Source of the DNA: Flaccisagitta enflata
Lineage: Eukaryota; Chaetognatha; Sagittoidea; Aphragmophora
Assembly (NCBI GenBank): GCA_965153355.1
Contig: OZ231126.1
Span: 104,656,001-104,720,000 of the forward strand
DNA: 64,000 nt
Reading direction: 5' to 3'
Positions 9,576-21,327 of this stretch are shown here, in pieces. Under the pieces are notes generated by a model. It did not search any database. It was not told the origin of the DNA and was given only the letters and a program-made list of their open reading frames with translations. The position numbers and the translations under genes are program-made. The first letter of the stretch is position 1. Every line of letters begins with the position of its first letter.

Positions 9576-9710
9576 TGTGTGAGGGCAACCAGAAGTTTTA
9601 AATTTTTAACCGCCAAAACAAGATTCCCTCTTGGTTACAGTCGGGTTTCCATGAACAGTAAAAGACCAAGAAATAATTTTGTTGGAGGCGGTAACAGCCA
9701 ATTAAGAAAA
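9447..9710. repeat. (TG)n microsatellite behind a possible family-1 end fragment
   Basis: AGTCGCGAACCCGCGG near 9451 and a CTGTCTGCCGGTCTG tail resemble a decayed family-1 3' end. A (TG)n run of about 75 bases (9497-9571) follows. The reading frames through the run are artefacts of the repeat. Confidence 0.55.
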
Positions 9711-10264
9711 ACTAGTCATCCAAGGATCGCACATGGTCAGCGGTACCCGATGTCCTGCTGGTAGTGAAGTGGAGTTAGAGCAGGGCAGCGGCCCCAAAGG
9801 ACCAATGTCCTGTAGAACTTAGGTGGGAATTTCCAGACGTCCTGAGGGGGGCATATTTCAGGCCTTAGATGACTGATTTAGGCCAAAGAAGGCATATTTG
9901 AAGGCTGGAATAGAGGCTTTGAGAGCAGATTTGAGGTTTGGGGGGAAAATTTGAGCCAGGGAGTGCTGATTTGATGCTTGGAGGGCTAATTGAAGGTCTG
10001 GAGGGCAGATTTGAGGTGTGGAGGTCAGATTTGAGGCTGGGGGGGAGCTGATTTGAAGCCTGGAAGGCTGATTTGAGGCCTTGAGGGTTAAATTGATGAC
10101 TGGGAGGGCAAATTTGAGGCCTTGATGGCCAAGGGGGGGGGATGGATGGAAGGACAGAAGGACAGATGGACAGGACGGACGGAAGAACGGATGTCTGGAA
10201 ATTCTCCTCCCCCCCCCCCATGTTTTACACGACATTGGCCCTTTGGGGCCGCTGCCCAAAAAGA
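9711..10264 (+). mobile_element. Family-2 minisatellite-cored element (copy 1)
   Basis: Starts ACTAGTCATCCAAGGATCG and GGTCAGCGGTACCCG, followed by CAGCGGCCCCAAAGG and TGTCCTGTAGAAC. The same block returns inverted at the right end (10190-10260), then CTGCCCAAAAAG. Between lie 20-25-base units of the form GGAGGGCTGATTTGAGGCCT. A GGAC-rich tract (about 10140-10190) precedes the right inverted block. No gene. Confidence 0.7.
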
Positions 10265-10612
10265 GATCAAGTTGAATGGAGTGAGTTTCAAATCCCAGTC
10301 TGGAGGCTCTAAAAGTCTAATCCCAGTCTTGAAGCTCAAATTCCAGTCTGGAGGCTCAAATCACAGTCTTGAAGCTCAAATTCCAGCCTTGAAGCTCAAA
10401 TTTTAGTCTTGAGACTCAAATCCCAGTCTGAAGGCTCAAATCCCAGTCTCGAGGCTTAAATCCCAGCCCCGAGGCTCACATCTCAGCTTCGCGGCTCACA
10501 TCCCACCTGCAGTAAAGACAGCATAGATCATTGGCCCCTTCAGGGCTGCTGCCCCTCTATCAACCTCACACCCACACCAACTTACATAGGGGCAACGGGT
10601 AGCGCTGACCAT
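10265..10612. mobile_element. Partial inverted family-2 sequence with its own repeat core
   Basis: About ten 20-base units (GAGGCTCAAATCCCAGTCTT type) run to 10500, followed by GGCCCCTTCAGGGCTGCTGCCC and, after a spacer, GGGTAGCGCTGACCA, the complement of the family-2 left end. It looks like a second, truncated copy joined tail to tail with the one at 9711-10264. Confidence 0.5.
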
Positions 10613-10621
10613 CTAACGCTT

Positions 10622-10833
10622 TTGTTTATCTTTTATTTCTTTGCTTTATTCTTTTATTCTTTCTTTCTTTCATTCTTTCATTCTTTCATTCATTCATTCA
10701 TTCATTCATTCATTCATTCTTTCTTTCTTTCTTTCTTTTTTTCCATTTTTCTTTCCATGACAGAATCAGGGGCTCCTCCACAAATCTTTTGGCATTTTGG
10801 ATGGAATGTACGCACATCTCATCTCTGTTTATA

Positions 10834-10903
<70 letters not shown>

Positions 10904-10990
10904 CGTGCGCACACGCACACGCACATGCCCGCATACATGCACATCCAGCCAACCCTTGCACACACATGCTCAAGCATTCCGCGTTTTAAT
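10622..10990. repeat. TTTC/ATTC and CA microsatellites
   Basis: Runs of CTTT and CATT (10625-10745) and a CA run (10838-10900) with imperfect CA extension to about 10950. All ORFs here are repeat artefacts. Confidence 0.9.
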
Positions 10991-11944
10991 CATTTCTTTG
11001 ATGATTAATTGATTTGCATACCAACGAGACACTCAAAATTTAATGATCAGAATTCATTTTTTAGCGGGGAAGTGAAATGCATTAATTTAGTCTTTCAGAT
11101 AGTATAATTGCTTGGTAGCTGAAGGTCCTTAGACTGTAGATAACTATTTCTGATTATAATCGATTTCGATGAGATAAATTTTGCATATTAAGTCCTGCCG
11201 TAAATTTTAAATTCGCATGGAAAATGAAAAAATGAAAAAATGAAGAACATCAGACGCTAGTAAAATGCCATACTTAGGATCTGATGTTTTTGAAAATGCG
11301 AATTTTTTCAATTCAAAGCCGTAATAAAATTTACGCCACAGAGAATGTTTTTTTCGAAAGTTCTAATTTTCTTGGTTTTTGAAGAAAAAAATGACAAAAA
11401 CCCCACTTCCCACCAATGGATTTTCATAAAATTTGACATGCACGCAGTCAGGCGCGTCCTTCATCTACAGTAAAAATTTCAAGGAGCTGCGTTGACAGGA
11501 AGAGGGATTTTTTGTGAACGGAAGGTGTCAACTGAAAATTTTCAATTATTGATTATTACCTGACAGTGGACAAGATTTTTTTTAAAAGGGGTATATAAAG
11601 TTAACATGAAGCTATGCAAAAAATATCATTTGTATTTCACAAGTATATAAGCTTATATGTACTGCAGAATTGATGAGAATTTTAACACATTGGCGATACT
11701 ATTCAAATGAAAAAAAAGTTTGAAAATTTTTCTCATCTGATTTCCAATGTTTTCTAATATTTTCTTTCTCCTAATTGAATATTTCCGTTGTCAAAACCTA
11801 GCCTAGTGGCTATTTTTCTAACAAAGGCCTACAAGGGGATAGTAGGGGAGGCAATGGCTTCTTCACCAGGTCAAAAATGATCATTTTGAAGCTCTATGAG
11901 GCCGTCAATAAGCCTGAATAAAAAGTGTCTTTTTTCGGTTCTTC
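10991..11944. other. Non-coding AT-rich segment with one hairpin
   Basis: No gene seen. At 11195-11345 a hairpin with arms GCCGTAAATTTTA, TTCGCAT and ACATCAGA encloses a 20-base loop. It shares the GAAAATGAAAAAATGAAAA flank with the central hairpin of the 611-bp MITE and is probably a related MITE core. Confidence 0.5.
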
Positions 11945-12360
11945 ATGTCGTAATCATAGGTCATAATAGGTAATTATTGGTCCATATGTAATTATAGGTA
12001 ATCATAGGTCTTTATAGGTACTTATAGGTCATTATCTAATTATGGGTATTTATAGGTAATTATAGGTAACTATAGGTAATCATAGGTCATTATAGGTAAT
12101 TATAGATCATTATGTTATTATAGGTAATTGTGGGTAATTTTGGGTAATCATACCTCATTGTAGGTAATTATTGGTCCATATGTAATTATAGGTAATCACA
12201 GGTCTTTATAGGTACTTATAGGTCATTATTTGATTATGGGTAATTATAGGTAATCATATGTAATTATAGGTAATCATAGGTCATTATAGGCAATTATAGG
12301 TCAATAGGTAATTATAGTCATTATCATCATTACAGGAAATAACGTACTTAAATAATTAGG
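11945..12360. repeat. ATAGGTAATT-type tandem repeat, second block
   Basis: Same 10-base vocabulary as 8540-9235. A 170-base segment beginning GGTAATTATTGGTCCATATG recurs at about 11969 and 12163, giving a higher-order duplication. Confidence 0.8.
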
Positions 12361-12410
12361 CAATTATGTAAGTAAGTCTTGCACGCGACTTATAGATGTT
12401 GGCCTTGTTT

Positions 12411-14590
12411 TACACAACAAGGCAGTGAGGCTAGAAGAGAAAAATTGAGGCAAGAAGACTGGAATTGTGTTTATGAACAAGATGACCCAAACATAATCTA
12501 TGACATGATACAACAAAAGTATGGACAACACTATCATGATACTATTACCATGACAGCGCATAAAAGAGGATCTAATTGCTATAAACGGGAACCATGGATG
12601 ACTATGGATATACTGGCTGACATAAGAAGAAGAGATAGGCTAGCCAAACAGAAACATAGACGCAAGGATTACAAAAAACTTAGAAATGAAATTGTATCAA
12701 AGACCTGCAGAGCAGAACGTGAACACATTTGCCAACAAATTGAAAAATGTTATGGTAATATAAAGAAACATTGGAATGTAATCAAAAATGCAACAAATAA
12801 AATGAACAACAAGGAAGATACACCTAATGAATTCCATTACCAAGGCAACTCTGTAATTAACCCTCAAACTAATGCAGAAAATTTTAATGACTACTACTCT
12901 AAAATAGGAACAGATACTAACAAAAGTGTTGGTAAACCCTCTCATAGCTCTAAACACTATCTTCAAAAGCATAAAGCTAGAAATACTAATTCTCTACTGT
13001 TCAGTAATGTCTCTCATGATGATGTGATACAGGTCTGCAAAAAATTCACTCCCAAGACTAGTACAGACTCTGCCGGCTTCCAGCAAAACATAATTCTTAG
13101 TGATATAGACATAATGGCCCCCTGTTTTAGCACACTTGGTCAACTGCTCCATGAGTACAGGAATATTCCCCGAAAATGGTAAAGTAGCAAGAGTTATCCC
13201 AGTTTATAAACTAAAGGGTGACAAACAATTGTATGAAAACTACAGACCAATTTCTCTCCTACCTGTATTCTCAAAAATAATTGAGCGACTTATTTACAAC
13301 AAGGTCTTTGAATTTCTGGTCCGTTATGAAATTCTATTTGAGTCACAGTATGGCTTCAGGTCTGGTCACAACACAACTCATGCCACACTAGACTTCATAA
13401 AAAACATTGAAACTTCTATAGAATCAGGAAACTATGCCATTGACCTCAGTAAGGCCTTTGACACCCTGAACCATGAAATTCTGCTTAGTAAACTAGAACA
13501 CTATGGCATCCGCGGTACTGCACTCATGTGGTTTGAATCCTATCTAAAAAACCGTACCCAATATGTTGAACTTAATGGATTTAAAAGCAGCTGTTTACCC
13601 CTCAAGACTGGGGTTCCCCAGGGCAGCATTTTGGGTCCCCTATTATTCCTATTATACATTAATGACTTGCCATCCGCCTCAAAATTGAAGTGTGTTATCT
13701 TTGCTGATGACACAAACCTTCTTATAGAAGGCAATGATCTTGGAAAAATGATAGATAGTCTGAATCAGGAACTTAAAGAAATTAGCGACTTTTTCAAGGC
13801 AAACCAACTTAAGTTAAACCCCAAAAAGACTAACTCAGTCATTTTTAGAAGAAAGACACTCCGACATGACTATGTATTATCTGATATAATTCTTGATGGG
13901 GAAGTCCTGACAGTCAATGATGAGGCTTCATTTCTTGGAATCACAATAGATAGTAACCTCAGCTGGGAAAAACATTGTACAAATGTTGCTAATAAGATCT
14001 CAAGAAATAACAGTGTCATAAATAGAATGAAAAACTTGCTCCCGCCTCAAACACTCAAGATACTGTACCATTCATTCATTCAGCCACATGTGCAATATGG
14101 GCTTCCAGCATGGGGAGGTTGCAATGCTCAAAATAGAAAAAGAATTATAACTATCCAAAAGAGAGCCATAAGAACAATTACAAAATCTTATTTCTCAGCA
14201 CACACTGAGCCACGAATGTAAGAGCTTGGCCTGCTAAAATTTAATGAATTATATGAGCAACAATGCTTGATGCTAACCCATGACTGCTATTTTCAAAGAG
14301 CACCCAAAATGATTACCAACTTAATTAGTAGGCAGAATTCTGAGTACAATCTAAGAGGACAGGCTCAAAATCCCCTTGATCTTAAAATCCCTAATTTCAA
14401 ATCCAGGGCAGCTTGTAACAGCTTCAGTGTCAAAGCTCCAGTACAATGGAATAATACTCCAATAGAGTTAAGGCAAATTGAACAAAAGCCACTCTTTAAG
14501 AGGAAAATAAAAAAAGCGATTCTCAATAGATATGATCATAAAACTGATTGTAATAATCCTAGATGCAAAGATAGAAAACACCATGCTTAA
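12411..14590 (+). pseudogene. LINE reverse transcriptase, with frameshift, deletion and stop
   Basis: The frame 12411-13182 holds the linker between endonuclease and RT (PWMTMDILADIRRRDRLAKQ, FNDYYSKIG). The frame then shifts near 13140 into 13136-14221, the RT proper: VARVIPVYKLKGD, YRPISLLPVFSKIIERL, YGFRSGHNT, DLSKAFDTLNH (motif A), GVPQGSILGPLLFLLYINDL (motif B) and FADDTNLL (motif C). Four residues usually present just before motif A appear deleted (NYAIDLSKAF). A TAA at 14219-14221 interrupts the same frame, which resumes to 14590 with a typical C-terminus (WNNTPIELRQIEQKPLFK). All three catalytic Asp are present but the gene is broken. CR1/L2-like clade. Confidence 0.9.
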
Positions 14591-16277
14591 CACAATGTAA
14601 ACATAAGCCCACTTAGTCAGGTTTTTGGTTAGGTTAGGTTAGGGTCTTGCTAGGTTAGGTTTTGTTAGGTATAAATAGGCCAATTAATTTTTTCTTTCTA
14701 TTTCCTACTCACAATAAGCTCGTTAAAACTGACATTTTCTGATATTCTAGCTATCTGGATGCGCGCATCTTGATAGCACTCCGACAGTTCATGGTCCTCA
14801 CAGGCTATGTCCTGTCAAACTATAAGCCCTCTTGTCATAAAATGAAACTAAGTTTGTTCAAGTAAAAGTAAACTCAAGTGGATGTCCTTGATAGGACGGA
14901 CTATTCCCTGCTATACCTGTTTGTTTTTTTCAAACAGCGTCCCTAGCAGCTCATCATTTAAACGGTACAGTAACAGAAAAGTGTGTTGTTGATCTTCATG
15001 TGATTCAAATATTAATTGGTATCTGTGTCTATCCTCATGATGATTTTATTCCTTGGTTTATTTTGCAGTTATAATCTTTATTGGCAAGATGGATTGTCTA
15101 GAAAGTTGCGTAACTGAATTGAGACTTATCATACATACAAAAATGACTACTGCGTTTGCACATGAGGTCTTCCAGATCTTTTTTATTTTTATGTACCTAT
15201 TGTATTCTGAAAATTTCAGGACCATAGAGGTTCTTAACCATTCATCATGCACTTGAAAAATGGCATCCTTAAAGGGCCAAAATTCAAAACATTTTCCTCC
15301 TGATTCCAGATTCAGATTTGTAAAATTATAAGATACTATATTTTTTCCTTTAATTTTTAAGCTGAAAAAATGAAAAAAACCTCTAAAAAGACCCTGTTTT
15401 TTAAAAACCCTTATTTTTGGAGGTTTTTTGCATTTTTTCCGCTTAAAAACAAAATTTTGAAAAAAGAAAATACAGTATCCTGCATAATTTTTTACAAGGA
15501 ATCTGAATCTGGCATCAGATTTGAGGAAAAATGATTTTGAAATTTTAGCCCCCTTAAGGATAAGCCATTTTTCAAGTGGAATATGATGAATGGTTAAGAA
15601 CCTCGAACGTCCTGAAATTTTCAGAATACATTAGTTACATCAAAATAAAAAAATCTGGGCCCTCCTCTTGGTCCCTGCATGAAAAAAAGTGTATTCTCCT
15701 CAGCGTACTGCGCACTGTTGCTTCCCCATGAAGTAGGGGATCTTCTTGTGGGTGCTTTTTTTGGTCTTTTTCCATCTTTCCTCCTCACCTCAGGAACACC
15801 TGGCACTGACATCGCTTCACCACAGACTCAAAGAAAAATAACATCCAATTACTAACATCCAGCAACCAACAATCAACTCTCTTCTAAATCCTCAATACTC
15901 GTAACCTAGTATTTATTACTGTTTATTGTTACATTACATTACATTTGTTGTTTATGGTAACATATACCATCTTCGTATAATTATTTATTCGGCTTTTTTC
16001 TTGTTAATGCTTTTGTCTAACGTACTTGTACGTTTCTGTTATGTAGATTGATTGTACTTTCTTTTTTTTTTTAAAGAATACCAATTAATGAAAATTTTGT
16101 AATATGAGGGCTAGCTAGAGCAAGCCCGTCGGTAATTTGGAAAAGAAAAATTTTATCGTAACTAGACCTAGACATTGGAGGCTTAGTCATAGTCCTCCCC
16201 GACAAAATGTTGTACTCATCAATCTTAACCACTGTTCATGTTGGGAAATAAACTGTTTGAATTTGAAATTTGAATTT
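14591..16277 (+). other. LINE 3' UTR carrying a foldback
   Basis: No gene. Short GGTTA runs at 14626-14680, a foldback at 15172-15658, then AT-rich sequence ending AATAAACTGTTTGAATTTG, where the retrotransposon tail meets antisense gag sequence at about 16277. Confidence 0.6.
15172..15658. mobile_element. 487-bp foldback/MITE in the LINE 3' UTR
   Basis: Long inverted repeats of about 200 bases: CCAGAT...TTCTGAAAATTTCAGGAC, GGTTCTTAACCATTCATCAT and CACTTGAAAAATGGC on the left reappear inverted on the right. The inner arms pair through GGAGGTTTTTT/AAAAAACCTC. No clear target duplication and no coding capacity. Confidence 0.8.
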
Positions 16278-19200
16278 TGTGGATAGTGTCTGAGTTATTG
16301 AAAGAACTAGCTCGGCCTGAAGCTTCTCCCTCAAGATTGATCCTGAATTTTTTAAACTCAACTGAATCATCTTTGTGAATTGCTCCTCCCTGTAACAATC
16401 TGTCTATGATTGACTGAGCTGATCTGGCTTGGTAGCCATATTCGCGTTTCAAATGCTCAATAGCTAGCTTGAGATTAGTTTCTGGATCCCCATCTCTCTC
16501 ATATAACTCGCATATCTTAGCGCCGTCGCCGCTGAAATAGTGCTTGAGCTCATAAACAGCCTCATGCTTATCTACCCCTGACTGAACTGTGACCCTACCA
16601 AATCTGCGTAGCACTGATTTGAAGTCAACGTTGTGCTGTCCGTTGAAACGTTGGTCCTCTGGCAAACGATTGTTTTTAAGAAACTCTCTAGAATTGGTAG
16701 CTGCGCATAGAGTCATCATAGTACGCCCAAAAGAGCTAGTCTCTGAGGTCTTACCTACAGCTGGACTGATGGTGTTTCCATTGCTGAGGCCGACTACGAT
16801 TGGGAATTCGTCGAGCAGATCTTCTCCTTTGGATTCGATCCTTTCATCTTGTATCGACGCACCCGCCAATTGTGAATTTGAATTTCTCGTAGCTGTGTGA
16901 GCGTAAGATGCAGCGCCCGCTCCAACAGCCTGTGAGTGATGAGATGAATCAACATTAATTTGATCTCTGGATGTACTGACATTCTGACGGGGTGGTGACC
17001 TAGGCTTTGGAGGAGGAAGCTGAAATTGAGGGTCATGGTAAGTTGGTGGTTGAGGTCTGGAGACATGAGTCTTTGGTCTGACTGCAGCGGTCTGGGCTGG
17101 GGTCTGAGCAGGGGTAGGGTCGCGATTTACTGAGTGGCTACATGCGAGCCCTGCAGGTTTTTCCGCTCCCCTTCCCTGTGGTGGTGTCTGGTCTTGGTTG
17201 GATTGTTGTGTCTGATGGGATGATTGTTGGGTACCATGACTGTTGTGATTTGACTGAGAACTGTTTCTGTGAGTGAGTGAATTTGGCCTTTGTCTGATTG
17301 TGCTTTCGGTGAGGGTTGAACTGCCAGAGTCTGAGGATGAGGGACGATCTGGTTGGCCGGATTGAGTCAGATTTCGAGTGGTCTGAGCGGGCAATTGAGT
17401 CTGACCAGGTGGGCCAGGGTAAGTCTGATCGGGATCGTGAGCAAAATGACTTTGGGGAATCTTATTTTGAGTTCAAGTCGGATTTGACTCAGTCTGAGTT
17501 TGTTGAGGAATTGACTGAAACTCGTTTTGATCGGTCTGAGTCTGTTGAGGGATTGACTGAAACTCGGTTCGATCGGTCTGGGTCTGTTGGGTGCATGATC
17601 GAGCCCTGGAGTGGTCAGATGATTTTCCTTTCTGTGAATGAGATTTTTTCAATGTGGATCGAGGGTTGAGGTCTGAATGATGGGATGAAACGACTGAAAT
17701 GGAATCTGAGGACTTGACCAGTGACTGTGCAGATACTGAATCATCCACCCAATTCTCAGTACAATTCAAACCCGCCCCCATAGTTTTATTATTTGTTACA
17801 AGATCTTCGACTTCTTGCACCGCGGCATTGACATGACCCGCAATGGTGTTCAACGAAGTCGCTTGAATTTTCTGGGCCAACAGATGGGCCTCTTGTTCAT
17901 ATCTCTGTTCTCTCTGTTTTGATCTCTCAGCGCATTGTTGTTTTTTCCTCATTGATTCCTCATACCTTATTCTGAGCTGTGATCGGTCGCCTTCCGCCAC
18001 CGATGACGCCGGTGGCTCTTTGTCGATAGGCTTGACCGAATGTGAAGTCTTGTTCGATCTGCGCGATGATGCGACTGAAGACTCGTCATGGGCAGCGTTG
18101 GTGGTAGATGACTCAGTACGTAACGGATCGAGAGGATCGAGACGTCGCGGCGCCGTATTCGATGGAACGAGGGCGCCGGCGTTTTCTTTTCCGGCGTCTC
18201 TTTGAAGGGACCGACCGGATGTCTGTGACGCGTCGCTAAATGCGATGAGTTGTTGAGGCGCGACGGGCACCACCGCTGATGATGGCGGCGGTGGCGGCGG
18301 AAGCGCGGGAAGAATTGGCAGCGCCACACAGTGGGCCTTAACTGGGTGTGAGTTAAAAAAAATCCCCAATGGTAGTGACTTGTATGAGTAGGTACAATTT
18401 ATAGTAGAGAATTGATGTAAACCCTTAAAAAAAAAATTCCCTTGTAAATTTTTGCAAAAATCGTTAAAGAATATTAATTATCGTATATATTTACATATAG
18501 ATCATAAGGATAAATCAGTTTCAAAATTCTGACTCAAGATTCACATTCTTGGTGAAATTTTCAATCATTTGATAGGTCACACTATATACTTTCATGAAAA
18601 AATAAGATTTTCATTTTCTATACCACCGTTACAAAGAAAGCAACGGTGGCCTAAAATATGAAAATCTAATTTTTTCATGAAAAAATATAGTGTGACCTAT
18701 CAAATGATTGGAAATTTCACCAGGAATGTGAATCTTGAGTCAGAATTTTGAAATTGATGTATCATTTAGATCTATTTGTAAATATATACAAGAATTGATA
18801 CTTTTTAACGATTTTTGAAAAGATTTTCAAAGGAAATTTTTTTTAGGGTTTAGATCAATTCTCCCCTATAAATTGTACCTACTCATACAAGTCACTACCA
18901 CTGGGGATTTTTTTAAACTCATATCTAGTTAAGGCCCACTGTGGCCATACGTTGCAGCACCGAGGGTCTGACGATGATGGGAAATGTCGGACGAGGGTCG
19001 ATCTGAACTGGCTGGCCAATCCTGTTGAGAAAACGATGTGCAAGATCGGGATCAAGAGCAACCGGTGATGGTATGTCAAAGGCCGGATGTCCGTCCAGTG
19101 TCATTTGGAGTTTCCCAATCTGTGCAGCTACCTTTTCCTGATTTTCTTTCTTATCAAATTTATTGCAAATGTCTGACATTTCTTAGCGTTTGGCCTCAAG

Positions 19201-19386
19201 CTGAGATCTAGCTTCATTGGCAGTTTTCTTAAACTCCACGTTGGGATGATCCCGGCCCATTCCATGGGCTTGAACAAATTCCTGGATAATTTTAGTTGTC
19301 TCTTTGACGAGCGTCCTCGCATGACGACTGTTATACTGAGGACGCACGTCATAGTACGTTGCGGCGCCTGGTGGCAGACCGGACAT
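16277..19386 (-). pseudogene. Retroelement gag polyprotein (BEL/Pao-like), interrupted and truncated
   Basis: One frame runs from MSGLPPG at 19386 to about 16277. It is broken by TAA at 19183-19185, a 613-bp foldback at 18329-18941 and TGA at 17473-17475; the frame agrees on both sides of each break. The N-terminal part is helical, the middle is Ser/Gln-rich with a 15-residue repeat (QQTQTDxxEFQSIP), and the C-terminal part has LPEDQRFNGQHNVDFKSVL followed by KHEAVYELKHYFSGDGAKI and AIEHLKREYG. That is the layout of the DUF1759-type gag of BEL/Pao elements. The C-terminus is cut by the LINE tail; protease, RT and integrase are not found. Confidence 0.6.
18329..18941. mobile_element. 613-bp foldback inserted in gag
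   Basis: Nearly palindromic: arms of about 290 bases starting CAGTGGGCCTTAACT and ending AGTTAAGGCCCACTG, meeting at a CCACCGTT/AACGGTGG centre. CAGTGG-type ends suggest a hAT-derived MITE. The adjoining 8-mers (18321-18328 and 18942-18949) match at 5 of 8 positions, consistent with an eroded target duplication. Removing the element and one 8-mer leaves the gag frame in register. Confidence 0.85.
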
Positions 19387-21170
19387 ACTGACAGTTTTGC
19401 TTTCTGTGGTGAGCAGAAAGACTCGAACTTAGGTGCCAAAATAGGCCCAACTCTCGAGATTTGTTTTGAAATTAAAGCTACAAACGAGCTTTAAAAATTG
19501 CCTTGACAAGTAAGATCTCAGCTTGATAGCCCTCGGTAACCGAGGTATAATCAGCTGATGCCCTTGACCTAATATACTGGCTAACTGACCCGAATTACCC
19601 GGTGAGGGGTTCTTCGACAAAATCGGCGTTTCTAAAAATCTAGATGAGCTGGCTAATTAACAGAGGGACGAATTACCCGGTGAGGGGTTCTTCGACAAAA
19701 TAGGCGTTTCTAAAAATCTAGATGAGCTGGCTAATTAACAGAGGGACGAATTACCCGGTGAGGGGTTCTTCGAGTTTCTAGATTCTAGTTGAGCTGACTG
19801 ACTAACAGACGAACAAATTACCCGGTGAAGGGTTCTTCGAGTTTCTAGATTCTAGTTGAGCTGGCTGACTAACAGTCAAGTTTCTTCGCGAGCGAAGACC
19901 CTTGAAATCGATGGTTCTAGTTTTCTAAAGTGTGCAATTATAACGGGTGCAAATGCGGGTGCTTCCGAGGGTCGCCGTTTTACGGGGGACTGTTGGTCAA
20001 ATTGATTCTTTTCTAGTCGAATACTCACCAATCGAGCGAAGATTAGGAACGGTTCTTTGTCTTCTCGGTTCTGATCGACAATAGACACACACAAAAGAGC
20101 CAGGGCATGCGCAATACTAAAGCTTTAACTGTATTGTCGTGTACTAAACTAATGCCCAATGCCTCTAGCTCTCCTGTATGCGGCTGCGCCGCTCGTGACT
20201 GAACCTCGATCCCACGAATAATACAGAGCGATCTCAATGAAATCTTCTTTTATTTGAATGTAGGCGAAGCAGTTAAAGCTGCAAGACAGTGAAAAATGAA
20301 AGGAGCTAATGAAAATGCAGCTAAATATACAGATATCTAGCCAGAAATACTCAATACTACTGAAAGTGACAAAATACTGAACAAATAATGACGGAATAAT
20401 GATGGAATAATGACAAAATACGGGAAAAATAAGCCGGAAACGGGAAAAATATAGCTAAGTACGGGAAAAATAATACAAAATACGGACCCAAATCAAGCTC
20501 TCACCTTTGTTTGGTGCTCAGGGAAGTCGAAAAGGCGTCCTAATAATGCCCGTATCAGTGCAAAATATGGTAAAAAGCGTCTATTTAATAGGCGTAAACG
20601 TAGTTTTTAGCAATACGAAGCGTCTTTTCTAGAGTCTGTAAGGAAATATCGCCGGCAAAAAGGCGGTAACTAAGCAACGAAAGGTTCTAGAAGGTCATAG
20701 AATTCCATGGAAATCTTCAATTTCCCTTCGAGGTTCGATTGCGTCAGCCAGTAAAAATGCAAATATCGGTCAATTGAGGGCGCTACGAAATCGGTCTGAA
20801 ATAGCCCAAATAACAAAAGGCGCAATGAATTCATAACAGAAACGAAATGTAAAGGAAGAAAATATCATACGGACAAACATGAGCAATTTGGACAGAAATA
20901 AGGACAAATCAGACGGACAAATCAATAAATGCGTGAAATAAACGAATAAGTGAAGCAATAAATCAATCAATAAATCTAAACGATGTCAATAAATGCGATC
21001 AGAATAAATCAAACCTGTAATAAATGCAAGCGATAAAAACCAATCTAAGTAAAACGGTCCAATCTAAGTAAAATATCTAAATATAATCAAAAATATCAAT
21101 CAATAAATCCAAATCTAAAGCCTAAATACCAACCAGATAATCCGTAAGAAATGATAAAATTGGTGCAAGA
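19387..21170 (-). other. Probable 5' region of the gag retroelement
   Basis: No coding sequence recognised. Four tandem copies of a 78-base unit sit at 19591-19871. Beyond that, moderately AT-rich sequence with short ACGGGAAAAATA repeats (20400-20480) and CAATAAATC repeats (20930-21120). An LTR would be expected here, but with its partner out of view I cannot define one. Confidence 0.35.
19591..19871. repeat. 78-bp tandem repeat, four copies
   Basis: Each unit begins GAATTACCCGGTGAGGGGTT and contains TTCTAAAAATCTAGATGAGC or a shortened TTCTAGATTCTAG version. Units start near 19591, 19669, 19747 and 19815. Likely in the leader of the gag element. Confidence 0.85.
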
Positions 21171-21179
21171 CCATGCTTA

Positions 21180-21327
21180 ATGACAAAACGCCAGATGACA
21201 TCTTGTCAGTAATGTTGAGTGGCGTTTCCCCATTGATTTGGATCACGTCGTGGAAGCGGAAAATGTATTCCATGAGGTCATCGGTGAACTCCACCTCGAA
21301 TAGGAAGGGGAACTTTTCGCGAGGATC
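21180..21327 (-). CDS. Gene B, last visible exon
   Basis: Acceptor CACTAG at 21328-21333. Encodes a hydrophobic/aromatic segment (FPFLFEVEFTDDLMEYIFRF, then INGETPLNITDKMSS). Phase 0 with the exon at 21425-21643. The 3' border is uncertain; no clear GTAAG follows. Confidence 0.45.

Larger units (their letters stand above)
7171..12410 (-). mobile_element. Family-1 minisatellite-cored element, copy 1, with nested insertions
   Basis: The element is in minus orientation. Its 3' hairpin AGTCGCGTGCACGCGACT is at 7171-7188 and its 5' end (complement of 12401-12410) starts AACAAGGCCAAC. Just inside the 5' end is GTCGCGTGCAAGACT, which mirrors the 3' hairpin. LINE coding sequence flanks it on both sides, so it is an insertion. 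The interior has no gene: GTCATT-type and GGTAATTATA-type tandem repeats, a 611-bp MITE, a family-2 element and microsatellites. No target duplication is obvious. Ends, hairpin and tandem-repeat core fit Helentron-associated elements. Confidence 0.7.
6199..16277 (+). mobile_element. Non-LTR retrotransposon (CR1/L2-like), split by a 5.2-kb insertion
   Basis: An apurinic-endonuclease domain (6199-7160) and a reverse transcriptase (12411-14590) of one element are separated by a compound insertion at 7171-12410. A long 3' region follows to about 16277, ending in AATAAACTG and TTTGAA-type short repeats, the usual tail of this group. The tail abuts the antisense gag gene, indicating insertion into it. 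The 5' boundary is unclear; 5894-6198 may be 5' UTR. The element has several stops and shifts and is dead. Confidence 0.8.

Noticed and set aside
9495-11012. Long Cys/Val, His/Thr and Ser/Phe reading frames
   Set aside because: They are translations of TG, CA, CATT and CTTT microsatellites with no other coding signal.
14620-14680. GGTTAGGTTAGG telomere-like repeats
   Set aside because: Only a few imperfect units inside a LINE 3' region; too short and degenerate for telomeric origin.
19425-19445. TTTTGGCACCTAAGTTCGAG as a tRNA primer-binding site for the gag element
   Set aside because: It starts TGG, but the complement does not fit the acceptor and T-arm spacing of a tRNA 3' end, and no LTR border is visible beside it.
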